Made by a program: the position numbers and the translations under genes
The notes under the pieces: generated by a model
Told to the model about the DNA's origin: nothing
The model's input: the letters and a program-made list of their open reading frames with translations, nothing else
The model's database searches: none
Source of the DNA: Ruminococcaceae bacterium UBA5295
Lineage (GTDB): Bacteria > Bacillota > Clostridia > Oscillospirales > Acutalibacteraceae
Direction: 5' to 3'
NCBI GenBank assembly: GCA_002411365.1
Contig: DHSD01000018.1
Span: 1-19,597, forward strand
Length of the DNA: 19,597 nt
Part shown: positions 7,477 to 16,368 of the stretch, piece by piece
Layout: the number at the start of each line of letters is the position of its first letter
How positions within the stretch are numbered: position 1 is the first letter of the stretch

Positions 7477-8987
7477 TGAATGAAGTGAAAGATTACATTT
7501 TTACCTGCGACAAAATGAACAAATCATTTGGCTCAACACACGCTAATAATAATATCTCCATCTCAATCAAGGAAGGAGAAGTCCGCGGGTTAATCGGTGA
7601 AAATGGATCCGGAAAATCGACTTTGATCTCCATGATTGCGGGAATGCAGAGCAGTGACTCAGGCTCTATGAGCCTCAATGGAGAACCTTACCAGCCTCAT
7701 AATTCGCAGGAAGCAAACCAAAAACATATTGGAACCGTTGTACAGGAATTAGGGCTTGTTGACGGGCTGCCAGTTGGTGCAAATATCTTTCTTGGAAGAA
7801 TGAACCAATTCACTAAAAATGGCATTGTGGATCTTTCCTCCTTAAATCAAGAGGGCAGCAAGTTGTTCGATCAATGGGGATTTCAGCCGATTTCAATGAA
7901 TATTTTGGCCGGAACACTTTCTGTAGAACAAAAAAAGATTGTAGAACTGATTCGTGCCTTATCTGTTACTCCAAATCTCTTAATCTTAGATGAAATAACA
8001 GCAGCACTTTCACTGAACAACCGCAAAAGGCTCTACAGCATTATTGAAAAACTCAAAGGAGCCGGAAATTCAATTTTAATTGTTACCCATGACCTGGAAG
8101 AAATGCTATCCATTGCTGACAGCGTTACCATTATGCGCGATGGCACCCTTGTAACAACAAAGCCAAGCAGCGAACTCACAGTAGACAGTTTAAAGCAGCT
8201 CATGGTCGGGCGGGAAATTAATGGTTCCTATTACCGTGCAGACCAAAAAGAATCTTATAAGGACCGTGTTGTTCTGAGAGGCGAGCATCTTTCTGCTGAA
8301 AGATTCAATGACATTTCTTTCCAGCTGCACGAAGGAGAGATTTTAGGCTTCTGCGGCCTGAGCGATGCGGGAATTCATGAGTTAGGCGAAGCGCTGTTTG
8401 GTATACGCAAGTTAACAAGCGGCCAAATTCAAGTAGGTGATTCCTTAAATACAGTTGTGAACTCCACAAAAAGTGCCATAAAAAATGGAATTGGTTATGT
8501 TCCAAAAGACCGTGATAAACAGGCACTGATGGTAGATGACAGCATCGAAAATAATATTTGTCTGCCATCTACCAATGAAATTCAGGGTACTCTCGGAATG
8601 ATTCTTCCCCGCCGGAGAAAAGAAATCAGTGAAAAGGCCATCAAAAATTTTGATATTAAAACACAAGGTAGAAATCAAATTGTCCGCAGCCTAAGCGGAG
8701 GGAATCGGCAAAAAGTGAATTTAGCCCGATGGGTAAAGGATAAAACAAAAATTTTAATTCTAGACTGTCCAACCCGAGGTGTCGATGTAGGAGTGAAATC
8801 TTATATTTACAATGCCATGAATCAAGCAAAAAGTGATGGAATTTCCATGATTGTAATTTCTGACGAACTTCCTGAACTCATTGGTATGTGTGATACGATT
8901 TTGGTCATGAAAAACAAGAAGCTGGTTCTGTCAAAGAAGCGCAGTGAAGGTTTGACAGAAGAATCCTTGATAGAGGTGATGCTGTAA
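7476..8987 (+). CDS. Sugar ABC transporter ATP-binding protein with two ABC domains (RbsA/MglA-like)
   Basis: This 503-residue cytoplasmic ATPase has two fused nucleotide-binding domains. The first has Walker A GENGSGKST at 41-49, a relaxed signature LSVEQKK at 148, Walker B LLILDE with Asp172 and Glu173, and the switch histidine in IVTHDLEEM. The second has no standard Walker A (GFCGLSDAGIHELG instead) but a good signature LSGGNRQKV at 406-414. Its Walker B reads LDCPTRG, with Cys431 where the catalytic glutamate normally stands. One consensus ATP site can thus form (first-domain Walker motifs with second-domain signature), and the other is degenerate. RbsA-type proteins are often asymmetric, but the Glu to Cys change is notable. 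One-base overlaps with both neighbouring permease genes indicate coupled translation. Confidence 0.92.
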   Translation: MNEVKDYIFTCDKMNKSFGSTHANNNISISIKEGEVRGLIGENGSGKSTLISMIAGMQSSDSGSMSLNGEPYQPHNSQEANQKHIGTVVQELGLVDGLPVGANIFLGRMNQFTKNGIVDLSSLNQEGSKLFDQWGFQPISMNILAGTLSVEQKKIVELIRALSVTPNLLILDEITAALSLNNRKRLYSIIEKLKGAGNSILIVTHDLEEMLSIADSVTIMRDGTLVTTKPSSELTVDSLKQLMVGREINGSYYRADQKESYKDRVVLRGEHLSAERFNDISFQLHEGEILGFCGLSDAGIHELGEALFGIRKLTSGQIQVGDSLNTVVNSTKSAIKNGIGYVPKDRDKQALMVDDSIENNICLPSTNEIQGTLGMILPRRRKEISEKAIKNFDIKTQGRNQIVRSLSGGNRQKVNLARWVKDKTKILILDCPTRGVDVGVKSYIYNAMNQAKSDGISMIVISDELPELIGMCDTILVMKNKKLVLSKKRSEGLTEESLIEVML

Positions 8988-9952
8988 TGAAAAAGAATGT
9001 ATTTCAGCGAGCAGAATATATCCTTCCGTTTGCCGGATTGCTTGTTATTGTTATTGCTTTTAGCATCACCACAAGGGGAACGCTGTGGACTTCTGATAAT
9101 CTGCTGGCTATTTTAAGCACCATTATCCCACTCATCTTAGGCGGGTGCGGAATGATTTTTGTCGTCGCACAGGGTGGCTGCGATTTATCGGTCGGATCGG
9201 CTTCTGCAATAGCCGGCACACTGGCCGCCATCGTATGCCAAAACCTCGGTTTTGCAGCTTATATTCCAACTGCCATCTTAATTGGTGCTCTAATCGGCCT
9301 TTTTAACGGCGTAATCGTCAGCCATTTTAAAGTCCAGTCCATTATGGTTACTCTGGCCATGTTAATTGCATTGAGGGCATTGGTCGTTTATATTACAAAT
9401 GGGTCGGTTATTTATGTGCCGGAGCAAGTTTTGGATCTGAACAACTATTCTATTAAAATACCGGTATTCTTGGTCGCTGTTCTGATTATGTACTTCTTGT
9501 TTGAATATACGAAAGTCGGATACTTCAGCAAATCCATTGGTGAAAATGAAATGGCTGCCAAATATACCGGAATTCCGGTAAACAAATACAAAATTATCGC
9601 ATTTATACTTTCCGGTATTATGGCTGGCCTAGTCGGCTCTTTAAATGTTGGTCGGATTGGCGGAGTGGATCCGACAATGGGCAATTTCTTTGAACTCGAA
9701 GTAATGATTGCACTGTTTGTCGGCGGTGTGCCGGTAACCGGAGGTTCGGGAAGTAAAATTTACCGTTTGTTTATTGGTGCAATTACAGTGTCTGTATTGG
9801 AAAACGGCCTTACTCTGAGTAAAGTAGACGCCGGCTCTGCTGAACTGATTGAAGGTATCATTCTGATTGCGGTAATTTCTTTAACACTTTTCATACGCGA
9901 TAAGCTCATTCAAAAACAAGAAATTATGAAAACCGAGCATAATGCTAATTAA
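8987..9952 (+). CDS. Sugar ABC transporter permease 2 (RbsC-like, BPD_transp_2)
   Basis: This 321-residue membrane protein is of the same family as the first permease but clearly different in sequence. Typical segments are VVAQGGCDLSVGSASAIAG and a coupling loop SIGENEMAAKYTGIPVNKY starting near residue 183, followed by GLVGSLNVGRIGGVDPTMG and FVGGVPVTGGSGS. Several hydrophobic helices span the chain. The ATG shares a base with the ATPase stop codon (TAATG at 8985-8989). With the first permease it probably forms the translocation channel. A short linker with AAAGGGAG then leads to the glycosidase gene. Confidence 0.9.
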   Translation: MKKNVFQRAEYILPFAGLLVIVIAFSITTRGTLWTSDNLLAILSTIIPLILGGCGMIFVVAQGGCDLSVGSASAIAGTLAAIVCQNLGFAAYIPTAILIGALIGLFNGVIVSHFKVQSIMVTLAMLIALRALVVYITNGSVIYVPEQVLDLNNYSIKIPVFLVAVLIMYFLFEYTKVGYFSKSIGENEMAAKYTGIPVNKYKIIAFILSGIMAGLVGSLNVGRIGGVDPTMGNFFELEVMIALFVGGVPVTGGSGSKIYRLFIGAITVSVLENGLTLSKVDAGSAELIEGIILIAVISLTLFIRDKLIQKQEIMKTEHNAN

Positions 9953-9977
9953 ATTTTGATAAAAGGGAGCGAATAAA

Positions 9978-12053
9978 ATGACTGGTCAGGCAAGTTCAAA
10001 AGAATATCGTCTTTCATTTACGGAAAAAGCCAAAAAAATTGTTTCGCAGATGTCACTGGAAGAAAAAGTGGCTTTAATGAGTGGTAACGTCACTTTGGCA
10101 GAAATGTCAGACTGTTTTGAAAGGCCAAGTGCTGACAAGCACTATAATTATTATCCTTATCCAGCAGGCGGCAATCAGCGCTTAAATGTTCCTGAACTGA
10201 AATTCTGCGACGGGCCAAGGGGCGTCGTATGCGGAAAAAGCACCTGTTTTCCAGTAACGATGGCACGCGGTGCCACGTTCGATACTGAGTTGGAAGAAGA
10301 AATTGGAGAAGCAGTTGCAAGGGAAATCCGTGCATACGGCGGAAACTTTTACGGTGGTGTTTGCATTAACCTCCCATATAACCCTGGCTGGGGAAGAAGC
10401 CAGGAAACATATGGCGAAGATGATTTTCATATTGGGCAAATGGGATCTGCGCTGGTAAAAGGCGTCCAAAAGCATAACGTAATTGCCTGCATTAAGCATT
10501 TCGCATTTAACAGCATGGAAAACGGACGTTTTACGGCAAGTGTTGAAGCCGATCCAAGGACGGAAAGGGAAGTATATCTTCAGCATTTTAAAGACTGCAT
10601 TGATTCAGGTGCAGCAAGTGTCATGAGTTCCTATAATCTGTATCAAGGAATTCACTGCGGCCAAAATGGGCATCTGTTAAATGATATTTTAAAGAAAGAG
10701 TGGGACTTTGACGGCTTCGTCGTCAGTGATTTCGTATGGGGCGTACGCGATACTGTGGGATCGGCCAATAATGGTTTGGATGTTGAAATGTGCAACACAC
10801 ATTTCTATGGTCAAAACCTAGTAGATGCAGTTCGAAACAATCAGGTGCCGGAATCTAAAGTAGATGAAGCGGCTGTCCGTATTGTCAGGACTCTGCTTGC
10901 CTTCTCAGAAGCAGATGATCCTGAAAAATACCCACGCAGTGTAATTGCATGTCAAAAACACATTGCACTTGCTAAACGCGCCGCCCGCGAATCCATGACA
11001 CTGATTCAAAACAAGAACCACGTTTTACCGTTCAATAAAAAAGCAGCCAAAAAAATTGCCGTAATTGGGCCTCTTGCCAATAAGGAAAATATTGGGGACC
11101 ATGGTTCAAGCCGTGTATTCCCGCCTTACGCTGTAACTCCTGCACAAGGGATTGCCAACCTCATGAGCAGCAGTGAAGTGGATTATTATGATGGTGAAGA
11201 TCTCGACTGCGCTGCAGAAATGGCTAAAAAAGCAGATGCTGTCGTATTGGTTGTCGGATATAATTACGACGACGAGGGCGAATATCTTGAGCCAAGCGGT
11301 GAATCTATGATTACCAAAAATGTAGGTGGAGACCGCAGAAAGTCCCTTGGTTTACACGAAAACGAAATTAATCTGATCAAAAAGGTCGGCCCAGTCAATC
11401 CTAACACCGCTGTTGTGTTGATTGGTGGGAATATGATCACGATCAACGAATGGAAAGGTTCTGTACCAGCAATTTTAATGGCCTATTACCCAGGTATGGA
11501 AGGCGGTTCCGCTATTGCAGAAGCTTTGTTCGGCGATATCAATCCGGGTGGAAAGCTGCCATTCGTTTTGGTTAAAAATGAAAAAGACCTTTCTGCTCTC
11601 GACTGGGATTCTAACAAAGTAACCTATCAGTATTATCATGGTTATGCAAAATTGGAGAAAGAAAACGTAGAACCTTTGCTTCCATATGGCTTTGGGCTGT
11701 CGTACACAACATTTGCCGTTTCCGATGCCCATTTTGATGTGGATGGGAACGATGTCAAAGCATCTTGCACAGTTCAAAACACTGGTAAAATCAAAGGAGA
11801 TGAAGTAATCCAGTTGTATATTGGCTTTGCTCATTCTTCTGTTGACAGGCCGGTAAAATTGCTACGCGGCTTCCAGAGAATCACGCTGGAGCCGGGACAA
11901 AAGCGCGTCGTAAACCTCACGTGTCCCATTAAGAGGCTGCAATATTTTGATCCAGAAAGTGGAAAGTGGAAACTTGAGCATATGTCTTATGAAGGTTACA
12001 TTGGGACAAGTAGCGCAAAGTCTGATTTGTTGGAAGGTACTTTCACAGTTTAA
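9978..12053 (+). CDS. Cytoplasmic GH3 glycosidase (beta-glucosidase/beta-xylosidase type)
   Basis: This 691-residue retaining glycoside hydrolase removes terminal beta-linked sugars. An N-terminal GH3 barrel carries LKFCDGPRGV, the KHF motif in CIKHFAFNSMENGR, and the nucleophile Asp251 in GFVVSDFVWGVRDT. A second alpha/beta domain follows (IAVIGPLANKENIGDHGSS, then DDEGEYLEPSGE with a plausible acid/base region, and GMEGGSAIAEALFGDINPGGK). A fibronectin-III-like domain with GDEVIQLYIGF and FQRITLEPGQK closes the chain. No signal peptide is present, so it should act on a glycoside already imported. AAAGGGAG (9962-9969) precedes the ATG. Specificity (glucoside, xyloside or arabinoside) is not decided by sequence; the xylulokinase neighbour favours a pentose. 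Confidence 0.9.
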   Translation: MTGQASSKEYRLSFTEKAKKIVSQMSLEEKVALMSGNVTLAEMSDCFERPSADKHYNYYPYPAGGNQRLNVPELKFCDGPRGVVCGKSTCFPVTMARGATFDTELEEEIGEAVAREIRAYGGNFYGGVCINLPYNPGWGRSQETYGEDDFHIGQMGSALVKGVQKHNVIACIKHFAFNSMENGRFTASVEADPRTEREVYLQHFKDCIDSGAASVMSSYNLYQGIHCGQNGHLLNDILKKEWDFDGFVVSDFVWGVRDTVGSANNGLDVEMCNTHFYGQNLVDAVRNNQVPESKVDEAAVRIVRTLLAFSEADDPEKYPRSVIACQKHIALAKRAARESMTLIQNKNHVLPFNKKAAKKIAVIGPLANKENIGDHGSSRVFPPYAVTPAQGIANLMSSSEVDYYDGEDLDCAAEMAKKADAVVLVVGYNYDDEGEYLEPSGESMITKNVGGDRRKSLGLHENEINLIKKVGPVNPNTAVVLIGGNMITINEWKGSVPAILMAYYPGMEGGSAIAEALFGDINPGGKLPFVLVKNEKDLSALDWDSNKVTYQYYHGYAKLEKENVEPLLPYGFGLSYTTFAVSDAHFDVDGNDVKASCTVQNTGKIKGDEVIQLYIGFAHSSVDRPVKLLRGFQRITLEPGQKRVVNLTCPIKRLQYFDPESGKWKLEHMSYEGYIGTSSAKSDLLEGTFTV

Positions 12054-12085
12054 GTACAGTTGAATAAAAAATCGTTTTCTCCTAT

Positions 12086-12114
12086 GTCTAGAGTAAGATT
12101 TTATTACTCTGGAC
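12086..12114 (+). other. Intergenic hairpin between the glycosidase and xylulokinase genes
   Basis: GTCTAGAGTAA (12086-12096) pairs with TTACTCTGGAC (12104-12114), 11 pairs with one G-U wobble, around a seven-base loop. No T-run follows, so read-through is expected. It could stabilise or tune the message at the boundary between uptake/hydrolysis and catabolic genes. Confidence 0.55.
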
Positions 12115-12160
12115 GCAATTTAATAAACGACAGTTGATTCTAACAAGATGGAGATTTTCT

Positions 12161-13672
12161 ATGGATTGTTTCATTGGAATTGATGTTGGCACATCTGGAT
12201 GTAAAATCATTGCGATTGATGCATATGCCAGAATTTTAAAATCAGCAACAGAGCAGTACCCATGCTACTCACCCCAAGCCGACTGGTCCGAACAAGATCC
12301 AGAAGATTGGTGGAAAGGCGTGTGCTCTGGGTTAAAAAAAATTACTGCGTCATTAGGCGGCCATAAAATTCGTGCTGTCGGCTTTTCCGGCCAAATGCAC
12401 GGAATGGTAGCACTTGACGAAAATCTGCATGTGGTACGCCGGGCCATCCTCTGGAATGACCAGAGAACCACAAGCCAATGCGACGAAATCACCAAAGCGG
12501 CAGGAGGATTAGAGCATCTGTTGTCCATTACTAATAACCAGATGCTCACAGGATATACAGGCGGAAAGATCTTATGGATGAAGGAAAATGAGCCGGAAAA
12601 CTATGCCCGTACCAAAGTCGTCATCAATCCAAAAGATTACATACGCTTTAAACTCTCGGGTGAAGTCTGTACCGATATGTCAGATGCGTCTGGCACCGGC
12701 TTTTTCAATGTAAAAGAACGGAGATGGGCTTTTGCCTTAATGGAAAAGGCCGGTTTAGACCAGACCATATTCCCCAAGGTTGTAGAATCTACCCATGTTG
12801 CCGGCTGTGTTACAAAGGAAGCCGCTGCACTTACAGGCCTGCCGGAGGGAACCCCGCTTGCAGGCGGCGGCGGAGACGCTGTCATTTCTACGGTTGGGCT
12901 CGGCCTCGTCAAACCCGGCCGCATCGGCGTCACGTTGGGCACTTCCGGCGTGGTTGCTGTAAATCTGCCGGCCTTCATACGCAATCCAAACGGCCTACTG
13001 CAGGTCTTCTGCGGCAATGAGCCTAACCTGTACAGTGCCATGGGTGTGACTCTGGCGGCAGCTGGTTCCTATCAGTGGTTCCACAATGTCTTTGGAGAAT
13101 GGGAAAAAGCAGCAGCAAAAGAAAATGGGAAAAGCGCCTTTGCCCTGCTGGATGAAGAAGCCGAAGCAGTACCGGCCGGTGCTGACGGTCTGATTTTCCT
13201 ACCGTATCTGACGGGAGAGCGTGCTCCCATCAATGACCCAAAGGCGCGGGGCGCTTTTCTCGGCATTACTGCACACCACAGCAAAGGGCATTTCGCACGC
13301 TCTGTCATGGAAGGGGTTACCTTCTCACTCAGGCAGGTTTATGAGCTGATCCAACAAACCGGCAGCGGACAGTCTTCCGATGAAATTGTGCTTGCCGGCG
13401 GCGGCGCAAAAAGCCCAGTTTGGCGGCAGATGTTTGCCGATATCTTCGAGCTCCCGGTACGCACCGTATACGGCAGTTCGGAGGGCGGTTCGTTTGGTGC
13501 AGCACTGGTCGCTGGTGTCAGCGTCGGCGCATGGAAAGATCTGACCCAAACGGTTCCCCTTATTGAGTCGCAGAGCATTACAAAGCCAAACAAGAAAAAT
13601 ATTCCGCTTTATGAAGCGCAGTATCAGAAATACATCAAATTTTATGATGCACTTAAATGGAGCTATGAGTGA
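12161..13672 (+). CDS. xylB: Xylulokinase (FGGY family)
   Basis: This 503-residue sugar kinase phosphorylates D-xylulose to D-xylulose 5-phosphate with ATP. The N-terminal FGGY domain begins FIGIDVGTSGCK (Asp8) and has the xylulokinase motif GFSGQMHGM at 74-82, followed by LWNDQRT. The segment NPKDYIRFKLSGE and TDMSDASGTGFFNV follow. AGGGGDAVISTVGLG contains Asp239, at the place of the catalytic aspartate. The C-terminal domain has PYLTGERAPINDPKARG and LAGGGAKSPVWRQM. Length is normal. The ATG at 12161 is chosen because TGGAG (12149-12153) lies seven bases before it; an upstream TTG at 12134 lacks a ribosome site. It sits directly before the isomerase-like gene, matching the isomerase and kinase steps of pentose breakdown. 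Confidence 0.92.
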   Translation: MDCFIGIDVGTSGCKIIAIDAYARILKSATEQYPCYSPQADWSEQDPEDWWKGVCSGLKKITASLGGHKIRAVGFSGQMHGMVALDENLHVVRRAILWNDQRTTSQCDEITKAAGGLEHLLSITNNQMLTGYTGGKILWMKENEPENYARTKVVINPKDYIRFKLSGEVCTDMSDASGTGFFNVKERRWAFALMEKAGLDQTIFPKVVESTHVAGCVTKEAAALTGLPEGTPLAGGGGDAVISTVGLGLVKPGRIGVTLGTSGVVAVNLPAFIRNPNGLLQVFCGNEPNLYSAMGVTLAAAGSYQWFHNVFGEWEKAAAKENGKSAFALLDEEAEAVPAGADGLIFLPYLTGERAPINDPKARGAFLGITAHHSKGHFARSVMEGVTFSLRQVYELIQQTGSGQSSDEIVLAGGGAKSPVWRQMFADIFELPVRTVYGSSEGGSFGAALVAGVSVGAWKDLTQTVPLIESQSITKPNKKNIPLYEAQYQKYIKFYDALKWSYE

Positions 13673-13711
13673 AACGCAAGTGGTTCTACTGGATAGAAAG
13701 GAAGTACCTGG

Positions 13712-15208
13712 ATGATCAATAACATTCCACAAGTCAAGCTCGGGTTAATTGCAGTCAGCCGTGACTGCTTTGTCATATCCCTTTCCCGCGAACGCAGAAA
13801 AAACGTTGCAAAAAGCTTTTCGGAAGCTGGCGGCAGCCTTTTTGAAGCCCCCACGATTGTAGAAAATGAAAATGATATACAGAAGGCCGTTCAAGAAGTT
13901 CAAGAGGCAGATTGTAATGCTCTGGTCGTGTTTTTAGGGAATTTTGGTCCTGAAACACCAGAAACCTTAATTGCGAAGAAGTTCGACGGACCCGTTCTGT
14001 TCGTTGCGGCAGCGGAAGAAAGTTACAAAAATCTGATAGGCGGCAGAGGTGACGCTTACTGCGGGATGCTGAACTGCTCCTATAATTTAGGCCTGCGCGG
14101 CATTCCGGCCGTCATTCCCTCCTACCCCGTGGGGACGGCCGATGACGTGGCAAAAATGATTTCTGACTTTATCCCTGTTGCGCGGGCAGTCATAGGGCTG
14201 AAGTCTTTGAAGGTCATCACATTCGGCCCCCGTCCGCAGGACTTTTTTGCCTGTAACGCGCCGATTCAACCTCTCTATGATCTCGGCATTGAAGTACAGG
14301 AGAATTCCGAGCTGGATCTGCTCGAAGCCTATAAGGCACACAGCACCGACAAACGCATCCCGGAAATAACAGAAAGCATGGCAAAAGAGCTGGGGCAAAA
14401 GGGCAATACCTATCCAGACCTGCTCCCCCGGCTTGCGCAGTTCGAAATTACGCTTCTCGACTTGGCAGAGGCAAACAAAGGCTCGCGGAGTTATGTGGCA
14501 TTTGCTGACAAATGCTGGCCTGCATTCCCAGAGGCCTTCGGATTTGAACCATGCTATGTAAACAGCAGGCTTACGGAACACGGCATTCCGGTTGCCTGCG
14601 AGGTAGATATTTATGGTGCCATCAGTGAATATATCGGTGCCTGCATCAGCGGCGACGCCGTAACACTGCTGGATATTAACAACAGTGTCCCCCGCGACCT
14701 GTATGAGGAACAGATCAAGGGCAGGTTTCCCTACCAGCTCAGTGACACGTTCATGGGATTTCACTGCGGCAATACGCCTTTCTGCAAACTTTCAGACGGC
14801 AAGATGAAATACCAGCTGATTCAAAACCGGCTTCTGGAAAAAGGAGGCAAACCGGACTTTACCCGTGGAACGCTGGAAGGTGACATTGCACCGAGCGACG
14901 TTACTCTCTTCCGCCTGCAGGGTACAGCCAACAGTAAAATTTCCTGCTACATTGCCCAGGGGAAAGTCTTGCCTGTCGCCACACATTCCTTTGGAAGCAT
15001 CGGTGTTTTCGCGATTCCGGAAATGGGCCGCTTTTATCGCAATGTGCTGATTGAAAAACATTTCCCCCATCACGGAGCCGTTGCATTCCACCAGATCGGA
15101 AAGCCCCTCTTTACGCTTTTCCGTTACCTCGGCTTAAAGGACATTTCGTTCAATCAGCCGAAAGGAATGCTGTATGAGTCAGAAAATCCATTTGAACAGA
15201 GCAAATAA
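13712..15208 (+). CDS. L-fucose isomerase family protein (COG2407-like sugar isomerase)
   Basis: This 498-residue protein resembles the fucose/arabinose isomerase superfamily, Mn-dependent aldose-ketose isomerases. It is shorter than E. coli FucI. The three metal ligands of the family appear in order: Glu297 in ACEVDIYGA, Asp321 in TLLDINN and His460 in VAFHQIGKP. The N-terminal part (KLGLIAVSRDCF, VVFLGNFGPETPE) follows the usual Rossmann-like layout. AAAGGAAG lies just before the ATG. It occupies the isomerase slot between a xylulokinase and an aldose epimerase, and no xylA-type gene is in the window. It is therefore a candidate for isomerising the sugar this operon handles, possibly xylose to xylulose. 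That function is inferred; L-arabinose, L-fucose or D-arabinose remain possible. Confidence 0.8.
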   Translation: MINNIPQVKLGLIAVSRDCFVISLSRERRKNVAKSFSEAGGSLFEAPTIVENENDIQKAVQEVQEADCNALVVFLGNFGPETPETLIAKKFDGPVLFVAAAEESYKNLIGGRGDAYCGMLNCSYNLGLRGIPAVIPSYPVGTADDVAKMISDFIPVARAVIGLKSLKVITFGPRPQDFFACNAPIQPLYDLGIEVQENSELDLLEAYKAHSTDKRIPEITESMAKELGQKGNTYPDLLPRLAQFEITLLDLAEANKGSRSYVAFADKCWPAFPEAFGFEPCYVNSRLTEHGIPVACEVDIYGAISEYIGACISGDAVTLLDINNSVPRDLYEEQIKGRFPYQLSDTFMGFHCGNTPFCKLSDGKMKYQLIQNRLLEKGGKPDFTRGTLEGDIAPSDVTLFRLQGTANSKISCYIAQGKVLPVATHSFGSIGVFAIPEMGRFYRNVLIEKHFPHHGAVAFHQIGKPLFTLFRYLGLKDISFNQPKGMLYESENPFEQSK

Positions 15209-15222
15209 GCGGAGGCAAAGAA

Positions 15223-16281
15223 ATGAGTGTACAAAAAGACCGATTTGGCGTCCTTCCTGATGGACGGAAGATCTATCGTTATACATTGAAAAATAGAAAC
15301 GGCATATCAGCAGAAATTCTGACATTCGGCTGCCGCATCTACCGGCTGTTTGTTCCTAACCGAAATGGAAAAAGCGAAAATGTAGTGCTTGGCCATAAAA
15401 CGTTAGCCGAATATAACCGGGATGATGACTTTTTTGGTGCCGTGGTCGGCCGCTGTGCCAATCGCATTTCAGGTGCGGAATTCCAGATGGGTGGAAAAAC
15501 ATACCATCTTGCGAAAAATGAAGGCCGCAATTCTCTGCACAGTGCGCCGGGCGGTTATCAGAGCAGGGTATGGAATGCAGAAGCAGTCGATGAAAGCGAT
15601 ATCTCCCCCGCCGTTACGCTTTCCTGCCTTGATCGGGATGTCGAATGCGGTTTTCCCGGCAATGTTACAGTAAAAGTCACCTATTCGCTTTCTTCTGACA
15701 ATGCATTGACCATTTGCTACCGCGCGGAATCTGACCAAGAAACACCGTTCATGCCGACCAACCACACATTCTTCAACCTTACGGGGAGTGGAAAATCGAT
15801 TCTGCCGCTTACTCTAAAAATTCATTCGGAATCCATAACTGAAACAGACCAAGAGCTGATTCCAACTGGGAAGTTCCTTCCGGTCAGCGGAACGCCATTC
15901 GATTTCCGCATCGCAAAACCGATTGGCAGGGATATTTCAGCTGATGATCCATTTCTCCGGACAGTCGGCGGCTATGACAATAATTTTGTACTCACAGGCA
16001 CTCCACATACATTCAAAGAAGCAGCGGAACTTTACGACCATGAAAGCGGAAGGAAAATGCGGGTTCTGACTGATATGCCCGGTCTGCAGGTATTTACTGC
16101 GAATTCCTATCATGAAAGCGCTTTAAATTATGATGGCAGTGATATGCAGAGCTATCATGCCGTATGTCTGGAAACGCAGTTTTTCCCAGATTCCATACAC
16201 CGCCCGGAATTTCCGTTTGAAACTTTGAAACCTGGTTCTGCCTTTCAAAGTATTACAGCTTATCAATTCTCGGCGGAATAG
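15223..16281 (+). CDS. galM: Aldose 1-epimerase (galactose mutarotase)
   Basis: This 352-residue cytoplasmic enzyme interconverts alpha and beta anomers of aldoses. Conserved parts are VVGRCANRI, then NSLHSAPGG with His106, TNHTFFNLTG with the catalytic His181, GGYDNNFVL, and LETQFFPDS with the catalytic base Glu317. Length is normal for GalM. GCGGAGG precedes the ATG, 14 bases after the isomerase stop. As the last gene of the operon it would convert the beta-anomer released by the retaining GH3 enzyme, or imported sugar, into the form the isomerase uses. The terminator at 16305-16343 follows. Confidence 0.9.
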   Translation: MSVQKDRFGVLPDGRKIYRYTLKNRNGISAEILTFGCRIYRLFVPNRNGKSENVVLGHKTLAEYNRDDDFFGAVVGRCANRISGAEFQMGGKTYHLAKNEGRNSLHSAPGGYQSRVWNAEAVDESDISPAVTLSCLDRDVECGFPGNVTVKVTYSLSSDNALTICYRAESDQETPFMPTNHTFFNLTGSGKSILPLTLKIHSESITETDQELIPTGKFLPVSGTPFDFRIAKPIGRDISADDPFLRTVGGYDNNFVLTGTPHTFKEAAELYDHESGRKMRVLTDMPGLQVFTANSYHESALNYDGSDMQSYHAVCLETQFFPDSIHRPEFPFETLKPGSAFQSITAYQFSAE

Positions 16282-16304
16282 TTTTCAATCGTTTTTCACG
16301 CAAC

Positions 16305-16343
16305 AAAAAGCAGCATCCAAACTCTTTTGGATGCTGCTTTTTT
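16305..16343. terminator. Strong bidirectional terminator between operon and ROK gene
   Basis: AAAAAGCAGCATCCAAA (16305-16321) pairs perfectly over 17 bases with TTTGGATGCTGCTTTTT (16326-16342), around a four-base loop. T-runs occur on the outer side of both strands, so it can end both the operon and the convergent ROK gene. Confidence 0.9.
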
Positions 16344-16368
16344 CGATTCATTCAATAAAGTGAAAAAA

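Noticed and set aside
12637..13041. Minus-strand proline-rich frame inside xylB
   Set aside because: It is a shadow of the well-supported xylulokinase gene.
14087..14764. 225-residue minus-strand frame
   Set aside because: It is the antisense shadow of the isomerase-family gene, which has ribosome site, motifs and operon context.
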